Notes under the pieces: generated by a model
Databases searched by the model: none
What the model saw: only the letters and a program-made list of their open reading frames with translations
Told to the model about the DNA's origin: nothing
Shown here: in pieces, positions 14,067-19,490 of the stretch
Numbering within the stretch: the first letter of the stretch is position 1
How the letters are laid out: each line of letters starts with the position of its first letter
Position numbers and translations under genes: made by a program
Origin: Dialister sp. UBA734
GTDB taxonomy: Bacteria > Bacillota > Negativicutes > Veillonellales > Dialisteraceae
Reading direction: 5' to 3'
Assembly: GCA_002297935.1 (NCBI GenBank)
Contig: DBLC01000120.1
Coordinates: 1-19,490 of the forward strand
DNA: 19,490 nucleotides

Positions 14067-15065
14067 CTACTTATTAAAATGATCATATCCATGAGCCGCG
14101 ACTCTAACGTTCTTGCCCTGGCTCACAGCAAAGATTCCCGGATTATCCGATGATTCTAGCACCCGACCAATCACGGTGATGGAATCATTGTCTTGCACTT
14201 TTTCATAATTTTCTGGCGAAATGGTTCCTACCAACTGGTAATCTTCTCCACCATTCCAAGCCCAAAGAAATGGATTTTTCTTCCGTTCTTTTGCCAGCTG
14301 CTTAGTTTCTAGGCAAAGAGGAATCAGTTCTTCCACGATACCCATGACCACACCACTGGCCTTGGCGATTTCATTGGCCTCTCTGGATAGACCATCGGAA
14401 ATATCATTCAATGACGTTGCGCCAGCCTCGCGAAGCAATGTGCCCAAAGCAATTTGTGGATTTGGCCTTTGATGGTGAGATACCAATAGGGGATACTCCT
14501 TAGATTTTCCTGCCATCAAAGCAGCTAGCCCTGCGGCAGAATCCCCAATGGTTCCTGTCACAAAGACCAAGTCCCCCACTTGGGCACCGCTCCGCTTGAC
14601 CGCCTGGTCACAAGGGACCATGCCTACCACCGTACCGGTCAGAATAATGCCTTTCGGCGAACCTGTCACATCGCCGCCCAACAGATTCACCCGGTACTCT
14701 TCGCAGCAATGGCGAATGCCCATATAACAGGCCTCGACCCAATCACAGTCCAAAGACGCCGGAAGAGCTGCGGAAATCACAAAACCGATGGGCTCTGCTC
14801 CCATGGCAGCCATATCACTGAAATTGGACGCACACAATTTGTACCCCACATCATAGGGGCCCATGGTGGTATCCAGGAAATGAATGCCTTCCACCATGGT
14901 ATCGGTGGAAATCACCTGATCATAACCTTCCGGTACGGTGTACACCGCCCCATCATCACCAGCGCCTAACTTCACCAGCTCCGGCCGATAAATCAAATCA
15001 TGGGTAATGGACTGGATAAGGCCAAATTCACCGACATCTGCAATTGTTTTTCCTATTTGTACCAC
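14067..15065 (-). CDS. thiL: ThiL, thiamine-monophosphate kinase
   Basis: ThiL phosphorylates thiamine monophosphate to the cofactor thiamine diphosphate in the cytoplasm. From GTG at 15065 it is 332 residues, the usual size. Visible are DVGEFGLIQSI, the metal/ATP site GAGDDGAVYT (D37, D38), STDTMVEGIHF, NFSDMAAMGAEP, LLGGDVTGS, GTIGDSAAGLA, NDISDGL, and the C-terminal WNGGEDYQLV. All are family signatures. The frame can be extended to a TTG at 15104, but those extra codons come from an AGGTTTCTC-type repeat. AGGA lies six bases before the GTG, so I prefer it. No TPP riboswitch is visible upstream and no other thi genes are present. Confidence 0.96.
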   Translation of the reverse strand: MVQIGKTIADVGEFGLIQSITHDLIYRPELVKLGAGDDGAVYTVPEGYDQVISTDTMVEGIHFLDTTMGPYDVGYKLCASNFSDMAAMGAEPIGFVISAALPASLDCDWVEACYMGIRHCCEEYRVNLLGGDVTGSPKGIILTGTVVGMVPCDQAVKRSGAQVGDLVFVTGTIGDSAAGLAALMAGKSKEYPLLVSHHQRPNPQIALGTLLREAGATSLNDISDGLSREANEIAKASGVVMGIVEELIPLCLETKQLAKERKKNPFLWAWNGGEDYQLVGTISPENYEKVQDNDSITVIGRVLESSDNPGIFAVSQGKNVRVAAHGYDHFNK

Positions 15066-15086
15066 CCCGTTTCCTATGGAAGTAAA

Positions 15087-15170
15087 GTTTCTCAGGTTAC
15101 TCAAATTACTCGAACGAGGTAATATAACCCTTATAACCTTGCCCGAAGGGCATAACCCTATGGCTTATAT
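15087..15170. repeat. Short mixed 9-base repeat block upstream of thiL
   Basis: AAGTTTCTC, AGGTTACTC, AAATTACTC, GAACGAGGT is a short AGGTTTCTC-type arm (15087-15120). It is followed by ATATAACCC, TTATAACC, a GCCC-GAA-GGGC mini hairpin and ATAACCCTATGGC, which belong to the GGTTATA type in one orientation. The two 9-base families adjoin here. The block contains the TTG that would extend thiL. Confidence 0.65.
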
Positions 15171-15205
15171 GGCTTATTTCAAAAGCAGCTCCATTGACTG
15201 CAGAA

Positions 15206-15760
15206 TTATACCAACTCCACACCCAATCTTTTCATCTCTTCTAGCGCCTTTTTATGATCCGCTTCCGACACATAGCCCAAGCCATCTGTCAAAAGGGTCA
15301 CCGAGCGGCCTGAAGAAAGGAGTGCCAAAACGGTCTCTTTGACGCAGTATTCCGAAGCGATACCACCGACGTACACATGGGAGGAAGCCACTTCATGAAG
15401 AGCTTTCCCTTCTGCATTGACACCGTTAAAAGCGGAATATTCTTCTACATCATCATTCTGTCCCTTCAAGAACAGATTCTCTTTCCCCGGATGATTGGCT
15501 GCGTCTTTGATTCCTTTGGCGAAATCATCAGATACGGCGGCGCCATGGGTACCAGCCACACAGTGAACCGGCCAGATACCCCCATTGACTTTAAACGACT
15601 TATTGGTTTCCTTGTGCCAGTCCGAGGTATACAGCGCACGGACGTCATGAGCATTGATGAAATCCACCAGGTATTTCACCGCTTCCCCACTATGCTGACA
15701 AGCCAAAGACCCGTCAATGAAATCATACTGACAATCTACGATAATTAAATCATCCACCAT
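15206..15760 (-). CDS. Nicotinamidase / isochorismatase-family amidohydrolase
   Basis: This is a cysteine hydrolase of the isochorismatase superfamily, most likely a nicotinamidase (PncA) converting nicotinamide to nicotinate in NAD salvage. In the 184 residues the catalytic triad is visible as D9 (IIVDCQYDF), K99 (LFLKGQ) and C139 (GIASEYCVKET). A metal site D47-H49-H66 (TSDWHKE and WPVHCVAGTHG) has the same spacing as known nicotinamidases, and the cis-peptide GIAS precedes the catalytic cysteine. ATG at 15760 has AGAGGAGA five bases upstream. It is monocistronic in appearance, with repeats on both sides. The metal triad argues for nicotinamidase over isochorismatase; I leave the symbol blank because the substrate is not proven. 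Confidence 0.9.
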   Translation of the reverse strand: MVDDLIIVDCQYDFIDGSLACQHSGEAVKYLVDFINAHDVRALYTSDWHKETNKSFKVNGGIWPVHCVAGTHGAAVSDDFAKGIKDAANHPGKENLFLKGQNDDVEEYSAFNGVNAEGKALHEVASSHVYVGGIASEYCVKETVLALLSSGRSVTLLTDGLGYVSEADHKKALEEMKRLGVELV

Positions 15761-15827
15761 GAGATTCTCCTCTCTTTGGCAACGCTACCAAGTAAAGCGA
15801 AACAGGCAATAATTCCTGCTGATATAG

Positions 15828-15945
15828 AGATTTCTCAGGTTGCTAAAGCTTCTCAAGTTTCTCAGGTTTCTCGAATGCACTAATAGCACTAGTGTCTATA
15901 GGCACATTCGAAGAACCTGAGCTGCTTTAGCAGCTTGAGAGACCT
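15828..15945. repeat. 9-base repeat hairpin element with conserved core
   Basis: The left arm contains AGGTTGCTA, AAGCTTCTC, AAGTTTCTC, AGGTTTCTC, then the core CGAATGCACTAATAGCACTAG and TCTATAGGCACATTCGA, then the right arm AGAACCTGA, GCTGCTTTA, GCAGCTTGA, GAGACCT. The right arm is one unit shorter. The core is itself palindromic (TCGAATGC...GCACATTCGA), and its TATAGGCACATTCGA recurs exactly at the very end of the window (19476-19490). Confidence 0.85.
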
Positions 15946-16060
15946 ATGCCAACAAACAAAATCAGGCCTATTGACTCAAACCCTTAACTTAATAGCACTG
16001 CTCTCTTTGGATTTCCTATTCTATATGTGTCGCAACTGGTGAGAACAAAGATTTTATTTC

Positions 16061-16089
16061 CCAGTCACCAGTCTACCAGTCACGAGTCA
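16061..16089. repeat. Short AGTCA-type heptad array
   Basis: CCAGTCA, CCAGTCT, one extra A, CCAGTCA, CGAGTCA. The one-base insertion matches the 8-base unit seen upstream of recA and next to thiL. An isolated TAGTCACTGG follows at 16121-16130. Confidence 0.75.
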
Positions 16090-16148
16090 CTTATTTATAC
16101 AACTCTTATTTTATCATACCTAGTCACTGGAAAACATATTGCGCATGC

Positions 16149-16185
16149 AAAAAACACCGATTTATTATCAAAACAAATCAGTGTT
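16149..16185 (-). terminator. Intrinsic terminator with no recognised gene upstream
   Basis: On the minus strand AACACTGATTT pairs with AAATCGGTGTT (one mismatch) and is followed directly by TTTT. The reverse orientation lacks a T run after the stem. Upstream on the minus strand, between this site and the uppP terminator, there are about 600 bases with no credible gene, so the transcript it would end is unknown. Confidence 0.6.
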
Positions 16186-16207
16186 CTGGTAATTTATATA
16201 GAAAAAA

Positions 16208-16273
16208 GCGGCGCCTCCAAATATGATGCGCCGCCACCTTCATTTTTCATTTCTAATTTCTCATTCCTAATTG
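16208..16273. repeat. Half-element: GCGGCGC hairpin with TTCATTT/CTAATTT heptad tail
   Basis: GCGGCGC (16208-16214) and GCGCCGC (16228-16234) form the same GC hairpin as at 10207, followed by CACC and five heptads TTCATTT, TTCATTT, CTAATTT, CTCATTC, CTAATTG (16239-16273). The tail is a third heptad type on the same hairpin. Confidence 0.82.
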
Positions 16274-16784
16274 TATTTTCTCCACTACAAAAAGGCACAG
16301 TTCCCTCTTTGGTTCATGACTCCTATGAAAAGAGACCAGGGAATCAGGCACCAGCACATTTCACGGTTCATACCACAGATGTGATTAAACTTCGTGCTAC
16401 GGTTTGTCGTCCAAGAGAATCCAGCATAGCTCAGTCAATGTTTTAACGGTCACTGTACCTATTTCGTTTGAGTTCCGTACACGGCTCACCTTATGGCCAC
16501 TAGGGTGAGGGAAAGTAGAAATAAGACTTCGGATATCCACCGTCTCCCCTGTCCCTCCCTATGTTTCTCTTCTCCATGGATAAAATATAAAGAAAAGCAT
16601 AGATTGTTTCAGAAGTTTTGGTTCACGCAAGAAGCCTCTTTCCTCTTTCCAATATGTACAATCGGAAAGAAGGTCTTTGTTATGCATCTTGTGAGACGCG
16701 CTTCAAATTTTCCTTCTGGTAATATAATCGGAGAACCTCTGTGATTTTACACGATTTATTTTCTGAAATTTTTAAAATTTACAA
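16274..16784. other. Gene-poor segment upstream of nicotinamidase; possible decayed small ORFs on the minus strand
   Basis: This is the repeat-free half of the 1066-base gap between uppP and the nicotinamidase-like gene. On the minus strand a GTG at 16540 opens 47 codons to a TAG at 16397, with GGGGAG just upstream. Its peptide, which includes SLISTFPHPSGHK and NEIGTVTVKTLTEL, does not look like a random translation but I cannot name it. In the same frame, after three stops, another open stretch reads VPDSLVSFHRSHEPKRELC. An imperfect palindrome (16301-16343) and a small hairpin CTCACC...GGTGAG (16487-16508 region) are also present. It could be a decayed gene, a repeated element found elsewhere in the genome, or a noncoding RNA ending at the terminator at 16149-16185. 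Confidence 0.3.
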
Positions 16785-16811
16785 TAAAAAATGCGCCCTC
16801 TAAGGACGCAT
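16785..16811 (-). terminator. Intrinsic terminator of uppP
   Basis: On the minus strand ATGCGTCC pairs with GGGCGCAT (one G-T wobble) around TTAGA, followed by TTTTTTATT. It lies 15 bases after the uppP stop. Confidence 0.92.
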
Positions 16812-16826
16812 CAGTACAAAGCGCTA

Positions 16827-17618
16827 TTACCAGAAATAAATCAGAGCAATCAGCGCCACGAAGAAACGGTAAATCGCAAAGCCGGTCAGGGTGGATGTGT
16901 TCAAAAATTTCAAGAACCACAGAATGGATGCATAGGCTACCACGAACGCGGTGACAAATCCTACAGCCAAAATGCCGAAGTCGCCAAGCTGCAAGCTGCC
17001 AGCGGTTTTGAACAGATCATAAAGGCAAGCCAGGAACATCAACGGCACTGCCATGATGAAGGTGAAGTCCGCTGCTGCTTTTCTGGAAATCCCCAGCAGA
17101 AGGCTGCCGGCGATGGTACTACCGCTTCGGGAAAAGCCCGGCCAGAGAGACAGGCACTGGAAGAGACCAATTTGGAAAGCCTGCTTGGTGGTAATCTTAT
17201 CTACGTCTTCTACGGAGAAATGTTTTCTCATTTTTTCCGCAAAAATCATGAAAACACCACCCAGTACGAGGCCAATGATAACGGTCATCGGGCCAAACAG
17301 GGTGTGTTTGATGAATCCATGGAAAATCAGGCCCAACAGGCAAGCCGGGAACATGGCAATAGCCAGGTTAAACAGAGAAGGTCCTTTGGTACGGAACCAG
17401 TGGTGGGTATTCAAAATGAAACGGAATTTTTCATGATACACCACCAAAACAGAAAGAATGGCCCCGAGCTGGATAAATACATCAAATAAATCAGCCAGGG
17501 TTCCTTCAAAACCAATCATATGACCAATAATGATCATATGGCCTGTGGAAGATACTGGAATATATTCAGTCAACCCTTCGACGATACCAACCACTAAGGC
17601 ACAAAAATAATCGTACAT
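16827..17618 (-). CDS. uppP: UppP (BacA-type), undecaprenyl-diphosphate phosphatase
   Basis: This integral membrane phosphatase converts undecaprenyl diphosphate to the monophosphate lipid carrier for cell-wall synthesis; overexpression of the family gives bacitracin resistance. The 263-residue protein is strongly hydrophobic with about seven to eight membrane segments. Both active-site signatures are present: VEGLTEYIPVSSTGHM (E14, E18, P21-H27) and WPGFSRSGSTIAG (160-171, R164). ATG at 17618 has GAGGTG four bases upstream. It is a single-gene unit with its own terminator at 16785-16811. Confidence 0.97.
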   Translation of the reverse strand: MYDYFCALVVGIVEGLTEYIPVSSTGHMIIIGHMIGFEGTLADLFDVFIQLGAILSVLVVYHEKFRFILNTHHWFRTKGPSLFNLAIAMFPACLLGLIFHGFIKHTLFGPMTVIIGLVLGGVFMIFAEKMRKHFSVEDVDKITTKQAFQIGLFQCLSLWPGFSRSGSTIAGSLLLGISRKAAADFTFIMAVPLMFLACLYDLFKTAGSLQLGDFGILAVGFVTAFVVAYASILWFLKFLNTSTLTGFAIYRFFVALIALIYFW

Positions 17619-17755
17619 GAAACACCTCGAATGTAAAATACCTCAAAATCAGAATAACTTGTGAATACTCATAAATTCACTTTTAAAATAAAACATAGTG
17701 TGTAATGAAAAAGAAACGCATGCTGTCATACATGACTAAGGTTATTACTCTGCTA

Positions 17756-17880
17756 TATTCCATATCAAACATAATTGTATATACCGCCATCATCAAGGTT
17801 ATAAGGGTTATAAAAGGTTATGAGATTTCCATAATCACATAACCTTTTATAACCTTTTTAACCTGATACCATATGGAATA
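17756..17880. repeat. GGTTATA-type hairpin enclosed by a TATTCCATAT inverted pair
   Basis: The inner hairpin 17795-17863 has arms AAGGTTATAAGGGTTATAAA...GGTTATG and CATAACCTTTTATAACC...AACCT, about 27 paired positions with two mismatches, built from 9-base units. Outside it, TATTCCATAT (17756-17765) and ATATGGAATA (17871-17880) are perfect inverted copies, suggesting element ends. This is the main content of the 388-base gap 17619-18006. Confidence 0.8.
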
Positions 17881-17893
17881 GTCTATTTGTTAG

Positions 17894-17915
17894 AAAGGAG
17901 TATTACATGAAATAA
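17894..17915 (+). other. Shine-Dalgarno plus a two-codon ORF (ATG AAA TAA)
   Basis: AAAGGAG is followed after seven bases by ATG AAA TAA on the plus strand, directly outside the inverted pair described for 17756-17880. It is the only well-formed plus-strand initiation signal I noticed outside gene bodies. It may be chance, or the remaining 5' end of a lost gene. Confidence 0.25.
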
Positions 17916-17922
17916 TAACCTT

Positions 17923-17976
17923 ATATAATTGATGGTACTACATAACTTAATATAATTGATGGTACTACATAACTTA
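17923..17976. repeat. Perfect tandem duplication of a 27-base unit
   Basis: 17923-17949 and 17950-17976 are identical 27-base copies containing TTGATGGTACTACATAACTT. The length is a multiple of nine, like the neighbouring 9-base families, but the unit is not made of them. It lies about 30 bases beyond the stop of the secreted protein gene. Confidence 0.9.
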
Positions 17977-18006
17977 TGGACTCTTTCATAATTACTTCTT
18001 CATCAA

Positions 18007-19173
18007 TCACTTTTTCTTCTGTGGATTTTCGGCTACCACTACGCCATCCACTTTTTTATCTTTCAAATAGAGCAGAAGCACTTTATCCTTGGCCCGATTG
18101 AAATAGATGTAGCAGGTGCGCGGCACGCTGCCGGTGGTATCCATTTCCAATTTATGGGGTGCCCCGTAGAGAAGTTCCGCGGTGGCTGCATCGTCTCCTA
18201 TGGCAAGGCCACGGGAGGTGAGCATTTTATTATCAGTCAAGAAAATGGCACAAATCATTTTCTCTTTCTTTGTCATGCGCACCGCATAGCCTGGGTAGTA
18301 CCAGATTTCTTCCTGGGGATTGGCCATTTTCTTTTCCCATTCAGAGAAAGGATAGTCTTTGAACGGTTCATGAAGCGAAAGACCTGCCAAGGAAAAATCT
18401 TTTTCTGGCAAGTAAGCATGGTTATAAATATCTTTATAACCTCTGACCAACCCTTGGGCTTTGTCTTCCTTCCATCCCACGTGGATTTCCTGTACCTGGT
18501 CATCGTGAATCAGGAAAGACAATTCTTTTTTATACCCACTATATAATAGGTAAAAAGATGTATGATCTCCATCCCAGAGCACTTCATCAGGGCGACCATA
18601 GCTGCGAAGCACATTTTCCCGGCGGCTGCCAATGCGAATACCCCGATCGGTCTGGTAATCTCCGCCGGTGATATAGAAATCAGAAATTCCTTTGGCGGTG
18701 ATGGCCTGGTCTACCGGAAGGTCCTTGCGATTCATATATTTCGCCAAGAAATCACTATATGCGCTGACCTTAAGGCCCTCCCAACCGTAGGTATCCTGGA
18801 TGCTCCCCCGATGCACTGCTTCGGCATTTCCTTTCATCCCAATCAGCACTTTGATAGAATCTCCCAGGGCAATGCCATGCAGAGTGAAATCGTCGTCACT
18901 GATAGGCTGTCCGTGAATCGGCCATAAAGGTTCCTTCTTCACCGTTTCTCCCGTCTTGGGAGCTGCAGGAGCCGCTGCCTTCTTTTCTGCTGGAGCAACT
19001 GCCTTGGCGGCACTCCCCGCCTTAGAAAGGTCTGCTTTCTTTTCTGGCGTTCCTTTGCTTTCACTTACGTTTGTGCCAGTTGTCAACGCTTCATAGGAAA
19101 AGGCATCGCTTATCACCGGTGTCATTCCCCAAAGCATAGCCAGCACCAAGGCCGCACGTATAGTATGTTTCAT
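18007..19173 (-). CDS. Secreted protein of unknown function with two BamE-like repeats
   Basis: I do not recognise a named family. From ATG at 19173 the protein has 388 residues: a signal peptide (about 1-24, MKHTIRAALVLAMLWGMTPV then a likely cut after ISDA, no lipobox cysteine), an Ala/Lys/Pro-rich linker (34-82), and a folded part with an internal duplication. Each half begins with a matching strand (DFTLHGIALGDS at 95-106; DFSLAGLSLHEPF at 259-271) and later has RGIRIGSRRENVLRSYGRPD (177-196) or RGLAIGDDAATAELLYGAPH (321-340). This pattern of IG..., helix, YG-P resembles BamE/SmpA-like or DUF4309-type folds; that is inference. The first ATG at 19179 is too close to AAGGAG; the second is spaced seven bases from it. 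It probably acts outside the cytoplasmic membrane. Confidence 0.85.
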   Translation of the reverse strand: MKHTIRAALVLAMLWGMTPVISDAFSYEALTTGTNVSESKGTPEKKADLSKAGSAAKAVAPAEKKAAAPAAPKTGETVKKEPLWPIHGQPISDDDFTLHGIALGDSIKVLIGMKGNAEAVHRGSIQDTYGWEGLKVSAYSDFLAKYMNRKDLPVDQAITAKGISDFYITGGDYQTDRGIRIGSRRENVLRSYGRPDEVLWDGDHTSFYLLYSGYKKELSFLIHDDQVQEIHVGWKEDKAQGLVRGYKDIYNHAYLPEKDFSLAGLSLHEPFKDYPFSEWEKKMANPQEEIWYYPGYAVRMTKKEKMICAIFLTDNKMLTSRGLAIGDDAATAELLYGAPHKLEMDTTGSVPRTCYIYFNRAKDKVLLLYLKDKKVDGVVVAENPQKKK

Positions 19174-19231
19174 ACCCATTCTCCTTCAGGAAATACTGAT
19201 ATCAAAACTCTTTCAAAAGCCAGTATTATTT

Positions 19232-19260
19232 ATTATGCTTTTTTAATGGATGTCTGTCAA
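19232..19260 (-). promoter_or_regulatory. Sigma-A-type promoter of the secreted protein gene
   Basis: On the minus strand a perfect TTGACA (19255-19260) and CATAAT (19232-19237) are separated by 17 bases, about 60 bases upstream of the start codon. It is one of the two clearest promoters in the window. Confidence 0.85.
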
Positions 19261-19270
19261 GTTTAATTTT

Positions 19271-19333
19271 CTGGTGACTGGTGACTAGTGACTGGTAGCT
19301 AGGGATTAGTAGCTAGGCCCTAGGGATTAAGAA
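19271..19333. repeat. Nine in-register heptads joining two unit types
   Basis: CTGGTGA, CTGGTGA, CTAGTGA, CTGGTAG, CTAGGGA, TTAGTAG, CTAGGCC, CTAGGGA, TTAAGAA. Every unit begins pyrimidine-T-purine, so the GTGACTR type passes into the CTAGGGA type without loss of register. The array lies immediately upstream of the promoter at 19232-19260. Confidence 0.88.
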
Positions 19334-19417
19334 ATAAGGGCTATCGCAGAATTTACCATGAGTCCCCGGCAGTGCTGTTGAGTTAAGCAAAATATATGAT
19401 GATTCCTTTTATAGAAA

Positions 19418-19490
19418 AGGTTCTTAAGGTTCTAATGGTTCTGACGTTCCTCAAATGAGATGATAACGTAGCATTTATAGGCACATTCGA
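19418..19490. repeat. 9-base repeat element cut by the window end
   Basis: AAGGTTCTT, AAGGTTCTA, ATGGTTCTG, ACGTTCCTC, then AAATGAGATGATAACGTAGC and TATAGGCACATTCGA. The last 15 bases equal the core of the element at 15828-15945, so a right arm probably continues beyond the window. Together with the heptads at 19271-19333 this accounts for most of the 317 bases after the last gene. Confidence 0.75.

Noticed and set aside
15066..15205. TPP riboswitch ahead of thiL
   Set aside because: No conserved TPP aptamer elements such as CTGAGA are present; the space is repeat sequence.
16027..16446. 139-codon open frame on the plus strand
   Set aside because: It crosses a heptad array, the minus-strand terminator and the GCGGCGC hairpin, so its sequence is explained by repeats.
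16440..16520. Group II intron remnant, suggested by GAGCCGTGTACGG on the minus strand
   Set aside because: The complementary half of that hairpin, domain V and any reverse-transcriptase remnant are missing, so the likeness is too short to claim.
16493..16744. 83-codon open frame on the plus strand
   Set aside because: There is no ribosome binding site or recognisable motif, and the minus strand of the same region looks at least as protein-like.

Overview
The window reads as a contiguous chromosomal segment of a Firmicutes-type bacterium. Every gene I can support lies on the minus strand. The markers are a ctsR-mcsA-clpC heat-shock locus, recA-recX, an ANTAR-type two-component system, a tsaE-tsaB-rimI-tsaD cluster for tRNA t6A, and strong AGGAGG-type ribosome binding sites. 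Gene content and protein style suggest a member of the Negativicutes (an Acidaminococcus/Phascolarctobacterium/Dialister-like organism). The genus is inference, not something the sequence proves.

Layout in the direction of transcription, from high to low coordinates. A secreted protein of unknown function (18007-19173) has a good sigma-A-type promoter. Next come uppP (16827-17618, lipid-carrier recycling, own terminator), a 1.07 kb gene-poor stretch, and a nicotinamidase-like hydrolase (15206-15760). thiL (14067-15065) and gpmA (13066-13824) follow. A compact run then begins with a patatin-like phospholipase that overlaps tsaE, which overlaps tsaB, which overlaps rimI; tsaD follows after a 277-base repeat-filled gap. 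After it come a PdtaS/EutW-type histidine kinase with its ANTAR regulator (6647-8658), a UPF0173 metal-dependent hydrolase (5712-6377), recA-recX with an overlap (4076-5600) and a terminator, and ctsR-mcsA-clpC. clpC runs off the left edge. mcsB, which usually sits between mcsA and clpC, is absent here.

The genes are mostly conserved housekeeping genes. The unusual content lies between them. Almost every intergenic gap is filled by short-period, low-copy tandem repeats folded into inverted repeats. Two period classes are visible. The 7-base arrays are built on GTGACTA/GTGACTG, CTAGGGA/CTAGCTA, GTGCGTA/ATGCGTA and TTCTAAC/TTCTCAC. The 9-base arrays are built on AGGTTTCTC and GGTTATAAR. They combine with a GC-rich hairpin module (GCGGCGC...GCGCCGC) into composite elements of about 200-260 bases. 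One pair of these sits in opposite orientation on either side of the two-component system. Several arrays end on or within a few bases of a stop codon. I regard this repeat system as the main discovery candidate. It resembles in style the heptanucleotide STRR repeats of filamentous cyanobacteria, but I do not know of a description for this kind of organism.

I see no rRNA, tRNA, CRISPR array, transposase or phage gene.
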